64,000 nucleotides of DNA from Occultella kanbiaonis (GCF_009708215.1 NZ_CP046175.1:5022001-5086000), one strand, 5' to 3'. Counted from the stretch's first letter, positions 1-9,208 are shown. The notes: a model not told the origin generated them from the letters alone. Program-made: numbers and translations.

Positions 1-2
1 AC

Positions 3-770
3 CTGGTCGCGAAGGCGTTCAGCTCGGAGGGGTTCATCATCGCGGGCCAGGTGAACCTGATCCCCCGCGGGTTCAACATCACCACGTTCACGGCGGTGCT
101 GAGCGACGACATGTTCTGGATCAACTACAAGAACACGGTCATCTACACCGTGGTGGCGACCGCCATCGCGATCGCGATGACCACCACGTTCGCGTACGCG
201 ATCTCCCGCAAGGAACTGAAGGGGCGCCAGTTCTTCATCGGGCTCGCCGTGTTCACGATGTTCTTCAGCGGCGGCCTGATCCCGAACTACCTGCTGATCA
301 ACGAGCTCGGATTCAAGAACACGATCTGGGCGATCGTCATCCCGAACGCGATCAGCGTCTTCAACCTGCTGATCATGAAGTCGTTCTTCGAGAACTTCCC
401 CACCGAGCTCGAGGAGGCGGCCGCGATCGACGGCCTGTCCACGTACGGGGTGTTCTTCCGGATCGTGATCCCGCTGAGCAAGGCGGTCCTGGCGACCATG
501 GTCCTGTTCTACGCGGTGGCGTTCTGGAACTCGTGGTTCAGCGCCTTCCTGTACCTGGACCGGGCCGAGCTGTACCCGGTCACGGTCTATCTACGGAACC
601 TGCTCGCGGCCGCCACCGGCACCGAGGGCCTTGGCTCCGACGGCGCGCAGATCGCCGCCAATGTGCAGTCCGTGACGATGGTGCTGACCGTGCTTCCGAT
701 CATCTGTCTCTACCCGTTCATCCAGAAGTACTTCGTCTCGGGCGTGATGCTCGGCTCGGTCAAGGGCTGA
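3..770 (+). CDS. Carbohydrate ABC transporter permease (LplC/YtcP type), 5' end outside window
   Basis: Inner-membrane permease of a CUT1-type sugar ABC transporter. The frame is already open at base 3, and the residues ahead of the first GTG (base 51) fit the family, so that GTG is internal and the true start lies upstream of the window. Several membrane spans are visible, as is the cytoplasmic EAA loop that docks the ATPase (EAAAIDGLSTYG, followed by an IP pair). The C-terminus, ending PFIQKYFVSGVMLGSVKG, is characteristic of the LplC group. The binding lipoprotein follows 71 bases downstream, then yesL and a GH42 enzyme, so the substrate is probably an oligosaccharide. No ATPase gene is visible; this group often uses a shared MsmK/MsiK-type ATPase encoded elsewhere. 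Confidence 0.93.
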   Translation: MVAKAFSSEGFIIAGQVNLIPRGFNITTFTAVLSDDMFWINYKNTVIYTVVATAIAIAMTTTFAYAISRKELKGRQFFIGLAVFTMFFSGGLIPNYLLINELGFKNTIWAIVIPNAISVFNLLIMKSFFENFPTELEEAAAIDGLSTYGVFFRIVIPLSKAVLATMVLFYAVAFWNSWFSAFLYLDRAELYPVTVYLRNLLAAATGTEGLGSDGAQIAANVQSVTMVLTVLPIICLYPFIQKYFVSGVMLGSVKG

Positions 771-841
771 GTCGCGTCCGAATCCCCACCCGCAAGATCC
801 CAACCCGTCGTGGACGACGACGTTCAACCCCGGAGGAAACA

Positions 842-2512
842 ATGAATAGGAATACAAGAAGGGCCGCCGCCGGCCTGTTGACCGCGGCACTGGCCATCAC
901 ACTCGCGGCGTGCAGCTCGGACGGCGGCGACGAGGGTGAGAACGGCCCGGAGCCGGGTGCGCTCGACGACAACATGGTCGGCGCGATGGAGGACTACGGC
1001 GTCGGGACCACGTTCGTGGCCACCGAACCGATCGAGTTCTCCCTGCTCTACCGCGACCACCCGAACTACCCCTTCGATGCGGACTGGTCGATCCTGCAGC
1101 ACCTCGAGGCGGACAACAACGTCACGTTCGACTTCGTGAACGTGCCGCTCTCGGACTGGAACGACCGCCGCTCGCTGCTGATCAGCGCCGGTGACGCCCC
1201 GATGCTGATCCCGTCCACGTACAACGCGGACATCCAGCCGTTCACCGGCAGTGGCGCCGTGCTGCCGATCTCCGAGTACCTCGACTACCTGCCGAACTTC
1301 GCCGAGAAGGTGGAGGAGTGGGGCCTGCAGGAGGACCTCGACCTGCTCCGCCAGGAGGACGGCAACTACTACCTGCTGCCCGGCCTGCATGAGAACCCGA
1401 AGCCGGCCTACTCGATCGCCATCCGCGCCGACCTGTGGGAGGCCGCGGGGATCACCGAGGACCCCGAGACCTGGGAGGAGTTCACCGAGCAGCTGGAGAT
1501 CGTGAACGAGGCCTTCCCCGACCTCGCCTACCCCTACTCCGACCGCTGGTCCGCGAACGGCCCGCTGGAGGCCACCCTCCAGGCGGCGTCCGGCAACTTC
1601 GGCACCGAGGCCGGCTGGGGCTACGGTGACGGCGTCATCTGGGACCCCGAGGCCGAGGAGTACGTCTACACCGGCGCCTCCGACGGCTACCGGGACCTGG
1701 TCACCTACTTCGCCGACCTGGTGGAGCGGGGCCTGCTCGACCCGGAGTCGCTGACCCAGGAGGATGACGCCGCGATCGCGAAGTTCACCTCCGGTCAGTC
1801 CGCCGCGATCGGCGTGAACGACCAGGAGATCCTGCGCTACCGCGACGCCTTCGCCGACGCCGGGAACACCGAGGCCGAGGTGCGGTACCTGACCGTGCCC
1901 GCCGGCCCGGCCGGCAACATCATGGACGCAAGCACCGGTGGCCGGTTCGAGTCCGGGATCGCGTTCTCGGCCGATGCTGCCGACTCGCCGAACTTCGTGG
2001 CCATGCTGCAGTTCGTCGACTGGCTGTACTTCTCCGACGAGGGCCTCGAGTTCGCCAAGTGGGGCGTGGAGGGCGAGACCTACAACACGGCTGCCGACGG
2101 CACCCGCACCCTGGTGGAGACCATCGACATCAACGGCCTCAACCCGGGCGCGCCCGAGACCCTGAACACCGACTACGGCTTCCACAACGGTGTCTGGATG
2201 CTCAACCACGGCGCGACCGCCGACCTGGTCCAGTCCATGCTGCGCCCGGAGGTGGTGGACTTCCTGAACGCGATGAACGAGAAGGACGTCGCCCCGAGCG
2301 GGCCGGCGATCACGATGGACGAGATGCAGCGCGAGCAGGCGTCGCTGCTGCAGACCGCCCTGCAGGACAACGTCATGCAGAACACGGCCGCGTTCATCCT
2401 CGGTCAGCGCTCGCTCGACGAGTGGGACGCCTACGTCGCCGAACTCGAGGCGGCCGGGATGTCCCAGTACGTCACCCTCGTGAACGAGGCCGCCGACGTC
2501 ACGACCGGCTGA
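842..2512 (+). CDS. Extracellular sugar-binding lipoprotein (SBP family 1, LipO/YtcQ type)
   Basis: Solute-binding component (556 aa) for the permease just upstream. The ATG is preceded by a strong GGAGGAAAC ribosome site at 832-840. The N-terminus is a lipoprotein signal: two arginines, a hydrophobic stretch, then the lipobox LAAC with the lipidated Cys at residue 24, followed by an acidic Gly/Glu/Asp linker. Length and the paired LplC-like permease fit the large LipO/YtcQ binding proteins used for plant-derived oligosaccharides. The exact ligand cannot be read from sequence; the GH42 gene in the same operon suggests a galactose-containing oligosaccharide. Expression relative to the downstream genes may be set by the hairpin at 2543-2582. 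Confidence 0.9.
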   Translation: MNRNTRRAAAGLLTAALAITLAACSSDGGDEGENGPEPGALDDNMVGAMEDYGVGTTFVATEPIEFSLLYRDHPNYPFDADWSILQHLEADNNVTFDFVNVPLSDWNDRRSLLISAGDAPMLIPSTYNADIQPFTGSGAVLPISEYLDYLPNFAEKVEEWGLQEDLDLLRQEDGNYYLLPGLHENPKPAYSIAIRADLWEAAGITEDPETWEEFTEQLEIVNEAFPDLAYPYSDRWSANGPLEATLQAASGNFGTEAGWGYGDGVIWDPEAEEYVYTGASDGYRDLVTYFADLVERGLLDPESLTQEDDAAIAKFTSGQSAAIGVNDQEILRYRDAFADAGNTEAEVRYLTVPAGPAGNIMDASTGGRFESGIAFSADAADSPNFVAMLQFVDWLYFSDEGLEFAKWGVEGETYNTAADGTRTLVETIDINGLNPGAPETLNTDYGFHNGVWMLNHGATADLVQSMLRPEVVDFLNAMNEKDVAPSGPAITMDEMQREQASLLQTALQDNVMQNTAAFILGQRSLDEWDAYVAELEAAGMSQYVTLVNEAADVTTG

Positions 2513-2542
2513 CCCCGGTTCTCCCCGGGTCGTCCCGCGTTC

Positions 2543-2582
2543 CGCCGCCGCCCGGCACCCTCCCCGGTGCCGGGCGGCGGCG
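2543..2582 (+). terminator. GC-rich 16-bp hairpin after the binding-protein gene
   Basis: A near-perfect inverted repeat: bases 2543-2558 pair with 2567-2582 around an 8-base loop (2559-2566). It lies 30 bases after the binding-protein stop and before yesL. There is no T-run after it, so it is either a partial terminator or a 3' stabiliser that raises binding-protein mRNA over the distal genes, a common layout in binding-protein operons. A GTG at 2567 lies inside the right arm and is not a credible start. Confidence 0.6.
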
Positions 2583-2638
2583 CGAGGGCCGACCCGACCC
2601 GCAGACCCCCGTCCGCCGACCCGCCCCGGAGCGACACA

Positions 2639-3334
2639 ATGACGTCCATGGCACAGCGCGAGTTCTCGAGCCGACCCATCTCCCGGGCGGCCGCGGTGAT
2701 CCACTGGCTCGTGGTCCTGGAGGTGTGCTGGGTGCTGGCGTCGCTGCCCGGCCTGGCCCTGCTGCTCCTGCTCGCCCCGGATGCCAGCAACCTCCCGCTG
2801 ATGGCCCTCGCGCTGGTGCCGCTCGGCCCGGCCACCGGCGCGGTCGTGTACTCCTGGCGGGCGTTCGGCGATGACGGCGACCCCGAGCCGGCCCGCTACT
2901 TCCTGCGCGGCTACCGGCGCTGCGCCTGGGACGTGCTGCGCTGGTGGTTGCCCGCGCTCGCCGCCCTGACCCTGCTCGGCATCAACCTGACCAACCTGGA
3001 CGCCGTCACCGGACCACCGGCCTTGCGCACCGTCCTCGGGGCGGTGAGCGCCGCCGTCGGGCTCGGACTGATCGTGGCCAGCGGCCACGCCGTGGTGATC
3101 TCGTCCCTGTACAAGCTGCGCACCCGGGACGTCGCCCGGCTGAGCATCTACTACCTGACGGCGAAGCCCATGGCGAGCATCGGCGTCGCCGCGCTCGTCG
3201 CGGTCGTGGTGGGCGCGGCGCTCGGCGTCTCCGACTGGCTGCCCGTGCTCGCCGCCGCGCCGCTGATCTGGCTGCTGCTGCGCGGGGAGCGCCCCGTCCG
3301 CGACCATCTCGAGGAGAACTTCATCGATGCCTGA
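2639..3334 (+). CDS. YesL/DUF624-like membrane protein
   Basis: Small membrane protein (231 aa) of the YesL type, usually found beside LplB/LplC/binding-protein operons; its biochemical role is unknown. About five hydrophobic segments are visible, beginning with residues around 20-45 (the IHWLVVLEVCWVLASLPGL stretch), and the C-terminus is short and charged. I chose ATG 2639 because the longer reading from GTG 2567 starts inside a hairpin and adds a Pro/Arg-rich tail without family character. The last 8 bases overlap the start of the GH42 gene, so the two are translationally coupled. A role in assembly or tuning of the neighbouring transporter is often assumed but not shown here. Confidence 0.8.
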   Translation: MTSMAQREFSSRPISRAAAVIHWLVVLEVCWVLASLPGLALLLLLAPDASNLPLMALALVPLGPATGAVVYSWRAFGDDGDPEPARYFLRGYRRCAWDVLRWWLPALAALTLLGINLTNLDAVTGPPALRTVLGAVSAAVGLGLIVASGHAVVISSLYKLRTRDVARLSIYYLTAKPMASIGVAALVAVVVGAALGVSDWLPVLAAAPLIWLLLRGERPVRDHLEENFIDA

Positions 3335-5417
3335 CCACCAGCTGTCCGCGCTCGCCTACGGCGGCGACTACAACCCCGAGCAGTGGCCCGAGGAGGTCTG
3401 GGCGGCCGACCATCACGCGTTCGGGCTGGCCCGCATCGACACCCTCACCGTCGGGGTGTTCGCGTGGGCCCACCTGCAGACGGCCGAGGACACCTACGAC
3501 TTCAGCACATTGGATGCGATCGTGACCCGGATCGTCGCCGAGGGCCGCCAGATCGTGCTGGCCACCGCGACCGGGGCGCTGCCGCCGTGGCTCGCGAAGG
3601 CACACCCGGAGGTGACCCGCACCGACTTCGAGGGCCGCCGGCACCGGTACGGGCAGCGGCACAACGCGTGCCCGAGCTCGCCGGTGTTCCAGCGCCTCTC
3701 GGCCGCACTGGCCGGGCGGATCGCGCAGCGGTACGCGGGCACCCCGGGCCTGATCGCCTGGCACGTCGGCAACGAGTACGGCGGCGCCTGCTACTGCGAC
3801 AACTGCGCCGCCGCGTTCCGCGCCTGGCTGCGCGAGCGGTACGGCAGCCTGGACCGGCTGAACCGGGCCTGGAACGCCACGTTCTGGTCGCACACGTTCA
3901 CGGACTGGGACGAGATCGAACCGCCGAGCGCGCTCACCGAGCACTGGCGCGGACCCAACCACACGGCGTTCCAGGGCATCACGCTCGACTACCTCCGGTT
4001 CACCTCGGAAGCGATGCTGCGCAACTTCACCGACGAGAAGGCCGCGATCCGCGAGCACGACGCCGGCACCCCGGTGACCACGAACTTCATGGGCATGTAC
4101 CGCCCGATCGACTACCACCGCTGGGCCGAGCACCTGGACCTCGCGTCCTGGGACAACTACCCGCCGAACGAGCAGTCCCAGGCCCGGATGGCGTTCACGC
4201 ACGACCTGATGCGCGGACTGAAGGGCGGCGACCCGTTCTGGGTGATGGAGCAGACCCCGACCACCACCGCGAGCCGGGACGTGAACCCGGTCAAGCGGCC
4301 CGGGGTGCTGCGGCTGTGGTCGTGGCAGGCGGTCGCGCACGGCGCCGACGCGGTCCTGTACTTCCAGATGCGCCAGTCCGTCGGGGCGTGCGAGAAGTAC
4401 CACGGCGCCCTGCTCGACCACACCGGACGGACGGACACCCGCGCGTTCACCGAGGCCGCCACGCTCGGCGCCGAGCTGGAACGCCTCGGCGACGCGGTGC
4501 TCGGCGCGCGGACGCCGGCCCGGGTGGCGCTGCTGTTCGACTGGGACAGCTGGTGGGCGGCCGAGATCTCCGACGGCCCGAACCGGCACGTGCGCTACCC
4601 GGACGTGGTGCTGGGCTATCACCGCGCGCTGTGGGAGGCGAACGTGGACCTGGACGCGGTCCCGGTCACCGCGGACCTGACCGGTTACGACGTGGTGCTC
4701 GCGCCGCTGCTGCACATGGTCAAGGGCGACCTCACCCAGCGGCTCGCCGCCGTGGTCGCTCGCGGCGGCACCGTGATCACGTCGTTCCTGTCCGGGCGGG
4801 TGGACGCCGACGACAACGCCTTCCTCGGCGACGACCCGGCCGGCTTCACGTCCCTGTTCGGGGTGCGGGTGACCGAGACGGACGCGCAGCCCCCGGAGGT
4901 CGCGAACCCGGTCAGCCTCGCCGATCCCGACCGGCCGGACCGCACCGACTCGCTCACCGCCGACGGCCGGCTGGTCATGGAGGTCCTCGTGCCCGAGGGC
5001 GCCGAGGTGATCGGCACCTACGGCGCGGACTTCTACGCCGGCGAGCCGGCGGTGACCCGGTACCGGCCCGGTGCCGCCGGTGCCGGCGGCGCGGTGCGCG
5101 GTGTCGACGCGGCCGGGCGGTCGGGCGAGGCCTGGTACGTGGGCACGCAGTTGGCGTCCGACGGCGTCGCATGGGTGGTGCGGGCGGCGCTCGCTCCGTA
5201 CGGGCTGGTCGGGCCGCACGCGGACATCGCGGACCTCGAGGTGAGCGTGCGCGAGCGCGACGGGGTGCGGCACACGTTCGTGCTCTGGCACGGCGACGCA
5301 CCGGTCGAGGTGCCCGCGCACGTCGGTGGCACCGAGCTGCTGACCGGACGGTCGATCACCGCGGGTGAGACGCTGCGGCTCGCGCCGAAGGAGGTGCTGG
5401 TGATCCGCGAGGGATAG
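3327..5417 (+). CDS. Beta-galactosidase, GH42
   Basis: Retaining glycoside hydrolase (696 aa) releasing terminal beta-D-galactose; no signal peptide, so it acts in the cytoplasm on imported oligosaccharide. The N-terminal TIM barrel begins YGGDYNPEQWP, the family hallmark. The acid/base is Glu150 in HVGNEYGG and the nucleophile is Glu308 in WVMEQTP. A structural zinc site is suggested by NACPSS together with the CYCDNC cluster just after Glu150. A trimerisation domain and a small C-terminal beta domain follow. It is the last gene of the operon, overlapping yesL by 8 bases, and converges on corA with only 7 bases between stops. Confidence 0.95.
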   Translation: MPDHQLSALAYGGDYNPEQWPEEVWAADHHAFGLARIDTLTVGVFAWAHLQTAEDTYDFSTLDAIVTRIVAEGRQIVLATATGALPPWLAKAHPEVTRTDFEGRRHRYGQRHNACPSSPVFQRLSAALAGRIAQRYAGTPGLIAWHVGNEYGGACYCDNCAAAFRAWLRERYGSLDRLNRAWNATFWSHTFTDWDEIEPPSALTEHWRGPNHTAFQGITLDYLRFTSEAMLRNFTDEKAAIREHDAGTPVTTNFMGMYRPIDYHRWAEHLDLASWDNYPPNEQSQARMAFTHDLMRGLKGGDPFWVMEQTPTTTASRDVNPVKRPGVLRLWSWQAVAHGADAVLYFQMRQSVGACEKYHGALLDHTGRTDTRAFTEAATLGAELERLGDAVLGARTPARVALLFDWDSWWAAEISDGPNRHVRYPDVVLGYHRALWEANVDLDAVPVTADLTGYDVVLAPLLHMVKGDLTQRLAAVVARGGTVITSFLSGRVDADDNAFLGDDPAGFTSLFGVRVTETDAQPPEVANPVSLADPDRPDRTDSLTADGRLVMEVLVPEGAEVIGTYGADFYAGEPAVTRYRPGAAGAGGAVRGVDAAGRSGEAWYVGTQLASDGVAWVVRAALAPYGLVGPHADIADLEVSVRERDGVRHTFVLWHGDAPVEVPAHVGGTELLTGRSITAGETLRLAPKEVLVIREG

Positions 5418-5424
5418 GCCCCCG

Positions 5425-6474
5425 CTACATCCATTTGCGCCACTTGAAGATGCGCCACAGGGTCAGGCTCGTCGCCGCCATGAGGGCGAGCGCGAAGGGA
5501 TAGCCCAGCGCCCAGTGCAACTCGGGCATGTGGTCGAAGTTCATGCCGTAGATCGCGCCGACGAGCGACGGCCCGAACAGGATGGCTGCCCAGCCGGAGA
5601 TCTTCTTCACCTGGTCGTTCTGCTCGAGCGCGGTCTCGGTCTGGCGCTGGGTGACGATCGTGGCATTGACCGTGAGGGCGTTGGTGAGGATGGCACGGAA
5701 CGAGGCGATGCGGTCCGTGACCTGGATGACGTGGTCGGCGACGTCGCGCAGCAGACGCTGGAGCTCGACGTCGACGCCGTACTTCTCGCCGCCGCGCTGG
5801 AGGGCGTCGAGCATCCCGGCCAGCGGCTGGGTACCCCGTTGGAACGCGATGACCTCGCTGGAGAGCTCGTAGATCCGCCGCGAGAGCGCCATCCGGGTGT
5901 CGCTGAAGAGCGCGTCCTCGATCTCGTCGATGTCGTTCTCGACACCGCGGATGACCGGCTCGTACTGGTCGACGACCTCGTCGAGGATGGCGTAGAGCAC
6001 GGCCTCGGCACCGCGGGCGAGCAGCTCGGGTTCGGTCTCCAGCCGGCTCCGCACGTGGGAGAGATCGGGCGCATCGCCATGGCGCACCGTGACGACGAAG
6101 TCACGGCCGACGAAGACGTGCAGCTCACCGAACTCGACCGTCTCGGTCGCGTCCTCGTACCAGGCCGGCCGCAGCACCACGAAGAGCGTGTCCCCGTAGC
6201 GTTCGAGCTTCGCACGCTGATGGCCGGTGCGCGCATCCTCGACGGCGAGCCGATGCAGCCCGAACTCGTCCGCCACGGTCGTCAGCTCGTCGTTCGTGGG
6301 CCGCAGCAGGCCGATCCAGCCCAGCCCGCCCTTCGCACGCAGGTACTCGAAGGTCTGGTCCAGGCTGGTGGGATCGGCGATCCGCGCGCCGTCGACGTAC
6401 ACGGCGTTGTCGATGAGGGGCACCTCTGCATTGTCCGTGCCCGCACGTGGGCGCGGGAGGGACACGCCGGTCAC
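5425..6474 (-). CDS. corA: CorA-family magnesium/cobalt channel
   Basis: Divalent-cation channel (349 aa). A long soluble N-terminal funnel is followed by two C-terminal membrane helices; the selectivity motif GMN is present (YGMNF, then the loop residues MPEL) and the protein ends in a basic tail (RIFKWRKWM). Length matches the family. It is a single gene, divergent from the DHA2 exporter with about 50 bases between them, so both promoters must share a very short region. No magnesium riboswitch is visible in that gap. Function follows from the family; the preferred metal is not deducible. Confidence 0.94.
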   Translation of the reverse strand: MTGVSLPRPRAGTDNAEVPLIDNAVYVDGARIADPTSLDQTFEYLRAKGGLGWIGLLRPTNDELTTVADEFGLHRLAVEDARTGHQRAKLERYGDTLFVVLRPAWYEDATETVEFGELHVFVGRDFVVTVRHGDAPDLSHVRSRLETEPELLARGAEAVLYAILDEVVDQYEPVIRGVENDIDEIEDALFSDTRMALSRRIYELSSEVIAFQRGTQPLAGMLDALQRGGEKYGVDVELQRLLRDVADHVIQVTDRIASFRAILTNALTVNATIVTQRQTETALEQNDQVKKISGWAAILFGPSLVGAIYGMNFDHMPELHWALGYPFALALMAATSLTLWRIFKWRKWM

Positions 6475-6525
6475 GGGCTGGGCACCTGACTCGGGTGTCG
6501 GGGCTGCGTGGTAGACCTAGCCCTG

Positions 6526-7947
6526 ATGCCCACCACCCCACCGGCCGCCGTGAGTCGTCCCTGGCAGGCCTTCGCGGTCTGCCTGACGGCGGGCTTCATG
6601 ACCCTGCTCGACGTCTCCATCGTGAACGTCGCGCTGCCCTCGATCGAGGGCGCCCTGTCCGCGAGCCCCTCCCACCTGCAGTGGATCGTGGCCGGGTACA
6701 CGCTCGCGTTCGGCCTGGTGCTGGTGCCCGCCGGCCGGCTCGGGGACATGTTCGGGCGGCGGGTGATGTTCCTGATCGGGCTGACCCTGTTCGTGCTGAC
6801 CAGCGCGCTGTGCGGGCTGGTGGTGTCCGCGCCGATGCTGGCCGTGGGCCGGCTGCTACAGGGCGCCGCCGCTGGCCTGCTGAACCCGCAGGTGATCGCG
6901 ATGATCCAGGAGCTGTTCCGCGGCCCCGACCGCGGCCGCGCGTTCGGCTGGTTCGGTGCCACCGTGGGTTTCTCGACCGCCGTCGGCCCGCTGCTGGGCG
7001 GCGCGCTGATCGCCGCGTTCGGCCCGGAGCAGGGGTGGCGGGCGGTCTTCCTGGTGAACGTCCCGGTGGGCCTGGTCGCGCTCGTGCTCGCCTGGCGGCT
7101 GCTGCCGCGGGTGCGGCCGGCCCGCGACGGCGGGGCGAAGGTGAGCCTGGACGCGCCCGGGCTGGTGCTGCTCGGGATCGCCGTGGTGAGCTTCCTGTTC
7201 CCGTTCGTGCAGGTCTCCGAGGGCTCGATCACCGACGCGCCCTGGTGGCTGCTGGTCGTGGCCGCACTCGCCCTCGTGACGTTCCGGTGGTGGGAGCGTC
7301 GGCTCGAGGCGCGCGGCGGCCAACCGGTGATCACCACGGATCTGCTGCACACGCCGTCGTACATCCGCGGCGCGACGCTCGGGATGGCCTACTTCGGCGG
7401 GTTCACCGGAATCTTCCTGGTGTCCACGCTCTACCTGCAGAACGGGTTGGGGCTCGAGGCCTGGCAGGCCGGGCTGGTGCTCACCCCGTTCGCACTCGCC
7501 GGATCACTCTCGGCCTGGCTCGGTGGCCGGTGGGTGAACCGGTACGGGCGGCGGCTCGTCGTCGTCGGGATCATCCTAATGCTGATCGGGGTGGCGGCCA
7601 CCGACGTGCTCGTGAGCCTGTTCGACGGCGCATCGATCGTCTGGTGGATCGCGGCGGTCCTGATCATCTCCGGCTTCGGTAACGGCATCGTCATCTCGCC
7701 GAACCAGGCGCTCACCCTCGCCGACGTGCCGGTGCACCATGCCGGTGTCGCCGCGGGTGCCCTGCAGACCGGGCAGCGAGTCGGCACCTCGGTGGGCGTG
7801 GCCGCCACCGCCGCCGTGTTCTTCTCCACCCTCGCCGCGTCGGGCGATTACGACCACGCCATGTCCCTGAGCCTGCGGGTGGTGCTCGTCATCGTGGCCG
7901 TCGCCCTGGTGATCGCCGTCGTGGACGAGCGGCGCCGGCTGGCCTGA
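6526..7947 (+). CDS. MFS drug exporter, DHA2 (EmrB/QacA, 14-TM) type
   Basis: Proton-coupled efflux pump (473 aa) in the cytoplasmic membrane. The start of helix 1 (GFMTLLDVSIVNVALP) carries the DHA2 motif D1, and motif A appears as GRLGDMFGRR between helices 2 and 3. The alternating hydrophobic stretches fit 14 helices. ATG 6526 is preferred over a GTG at 6508 because it starts right before the conserved region. The substrate is unknown. It stands alone, converging on the XRE regulator with 6 bases between stops; that regulator is more likely tied to the aminopeptidase on its other side. Confidence 0.93.
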   Translation: MPTTPPAAVSRPWQAFAVCLTAGFMTLLDVSIVNVALPSIEGALSASPSHLQWIVAGYTLAFGLVLVPAGRLGDMFGRRVMFLIGLTLFVLTSALCGLVVSAPMLAVGRLLQGAAAGLLNPQVIAMIQELFRGPDRGRAFGWFGATVGFSTAVGPLLGGALIAAFGPEQGWRAVFLVNVPVGLVALVLAWRLLPRVRPARDGGAKVSLDAPGLVLLGIAVVSFLFPFVQVSEGSITDAPWWLLVVAALALVTFRWWERRLEARGGQPVITTDLLHTPSYIRGATLGMAYFGGFTGIFLVSTLYLQNGLGLEAWQAGLVLTPFALAGSLSAWLGGRWVNRYGRRLVVVGIILMLIGVAATDVLVSLFDGASIVWWIAAVLIISGFGNGIVISPNQALTLADVPVHHAGVAAGALQTGQRVGTSVGVAATAAVFFSTLAASGDYDHAMSLSLRVVLVIVAVALVIAVVDERRRLA

Positions 7948-7953
7948 TCGGAC

Positions 7954-8250
7954 CTAGGCCGATCGCTCCCGGGCGCGAGGGGAACGAGCGGGCTCAAGAC
8001 CACGTTCGGGTTCGCTGATCTCGGCCCAGACCACATCGAGGGAGAGCCCGAGGACGTCGGCGATCGCCGCGATGGTCGGGAACGCCGGGGTCGCGACGCG
8101 GCCCGACTCGATCTTCCGCAGCGTCTCGGGTGAGACGCGCGCGGCGAGCGCGACCTCGAGCATCGAGCGCTCTCCCCTAGCTCGCCGCAACAGCGCACCG
8201 AGGCGACGGCCGCGCGCGACCTCTGCGGGGGTGAGCGGCAACCGGACCAT
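7954..8250 (-). CDS. XRE-family helix-turn-helix regulator
   Basis: Small DNA-binding protein of 98 aa with a single Cro/C1-type HTH domain covering about residues 15-75: the helices around MLEVALAARVSPETLRKIESG form the HTH, and the segment FPTIAAIADVLGLSLDVVW closes the five-helix bundle. The C-terminal tail is Arg/Pro-rich and shows no partner domain. It is divergent from the methionine aminopeptidase gene across a 66-base gap containing a repeated CCGGGATA motif, a plausible operator, so it may repress itself and that gene. Confidence 0.88.
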   Translation of the reverse strand: MVRLPLTPAEVARGRRLGALLRRARGERSMLEVALAARVSPETLRKIESGRVATPAFPTIAAIADVLGLSLDVVWAEISEPERGLEPARSPRARERSA

Positions 8251-8266
8251 GGCCCCAATAGTAGTA

Positions 8267-8288
8267 CCGGGATAATATGGCCGGGATA
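8267..8288. promoter_or_regulatory. Direct-repeat operator candidate between XRE and map genes
   Basis: CCGGGATA occurs at 8267-8274 and again at 8281-8288, a 14-base period, in the short divergent gap. An AT-rich hexamer (GATAAT, 8271-8276), usable as a -10 box for the rightward gene, overlaps the first copy. This is where an autoregulatory XRE protein would be expected to bind; binding is inferred. Confidence 0.45.
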
Positions 8289-8316
8289 GTTATTGGAAGC
8301 ACTCGGAAGGCACCAC

Positions 8317-9108
8317 ATGATCGAGATCCTCAAGCCCACCGAGCTGGCCCAGGCGCGACGCACCGGCGGCCTCGTCGCCGACATCCTGCAGGAGCTGAAG
8401 AACCGCAGCCTGGTCGGCACGAACCTCCTCGACCTCGACCGGTGGACCGAGGCGATGATCGCCGAGGCCGGGGCGCAGTCCTGTTACGTCGACTACGCGC
8501 CGTCGTTCGGACGCGGCCCGTTCGGCCACTACATCTGCACGGCCGTCAACGACGCCGTGCTGCACGGGATGCCGCACGACTACACCCTCGCCGACGGCGA
8601 CCTGCTCACCCTCGACCTCGCCGTCTCCCACGGAGGTATCGCCGCGGACGCCGCCATCAGCTTCATCGTGGGCGACGCCCGCCCGACGGATCGCGCCGAG
8701 AGTGTCGCGATGATCGAAGCAACCGAGCGCGCACTGACGGCGGGGATCGCGGCCGCCGGGCCGCAGGCACGCCTGGGCGACGTCTCCCATGCCATCGGCG
8801 AGGTCCTGACCGCGGCCGGGTACTCCATCAACACCGAGTTCGGGGGCCATGGCATCGGATCGACGATGCACCAGGACCCGCACATCGTGAACACCGGGCG
8901 ACCGGGACGTGGCTACCGGCTGCGCCCCGGACTGCTGCTGGCGCTGGAGCCGTGGGTCATGGCCGACACCGATGAACTCGTCACCGACGCCGACGGGTGG
9001 ACGCTCCGGAGCGCGACCGGTTGCCGGACCGCGCACAGCGAGCACACGATCGCCATCACCGACGACGGGGCCGAGATCCTCACCCTGCCGCGGGCCGCCG
9101 TTCGATGA
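8317..9108 (+). CDS. map: Methionine aminopeptidase, type I (M24)
   Basis: Removes the initiator methionine from nascent proteins (263 aa). The metal-binding set is in place: the HGMPHD histidine region, the two aspartates of LDLAVSHGGIAADAAISF, the histidine of GGHGIGSTMH, the glutamate of LALEPWVM, and the last glutamate in HSEHTIAIT. ATG 8317 is chosen because GGAAGG lies just upstream (8305-8310); a TTG at 8293 would add eight unneeded residues. It stands apart from ribosomal or secY genes, where the essential copy normally sits, so it is probably an extra paralogue, possibly under control of the divergent XRE protein. Confidence 0.92.
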   Translation: MIEILKPTELAQARRTGGLVADILQELKNRSLVGTNLLDLDRWTEAMIAEAGAQSCYVDYAPSFGRGPFGHYICTAVNDAVLHGMPHDYTLADGDLLTLDLAVSHGGIAADAAISFIVGDARPTDRAESVAMIEATERALTAGIAAAGPQARLGDVSHAIGEVLTAAGYSINTEFGGHGIGSTMHQDPHIVNTGRPGRGYRLRPGLLLALEPWVMADTDELVTDADGWTLRSATGCRTAHSEHTIAITDDGAEILTLPRAAVR

Positions 9109-9208
9109 GCCGTGTGCGGGCCGCGAGGAGGCTGCCCGGACGTCGATGAGTTCCGGCACCCACCCGGGTCTGACCGGACATCCATCGGTCGCGAACTCTG
9201 GAGGCACC

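Noticed and set aside
51-53. GTG 51 as the start of the LplC-type permease
   Set aside because: The frame is open to the left edge and the residues before it fit the family; the gene is simply cut by the window.
2567-2638. GTG start for yesL
   Set aside because: Lies in the right arm of a hairpin and adds a Pro/Arg-rich tail; ATG 2639 begins the family-like part.
824-3307. An 827-codon antisense frame across binding protein and yesL
   Set aside because: Composition-driven; no protein-like features.
3321-5321. A 666-codon antisense frame across the GH42 gene
   Set aside because: Shadow of the GH42 gene, which has both catalytic glutamates and correct length.
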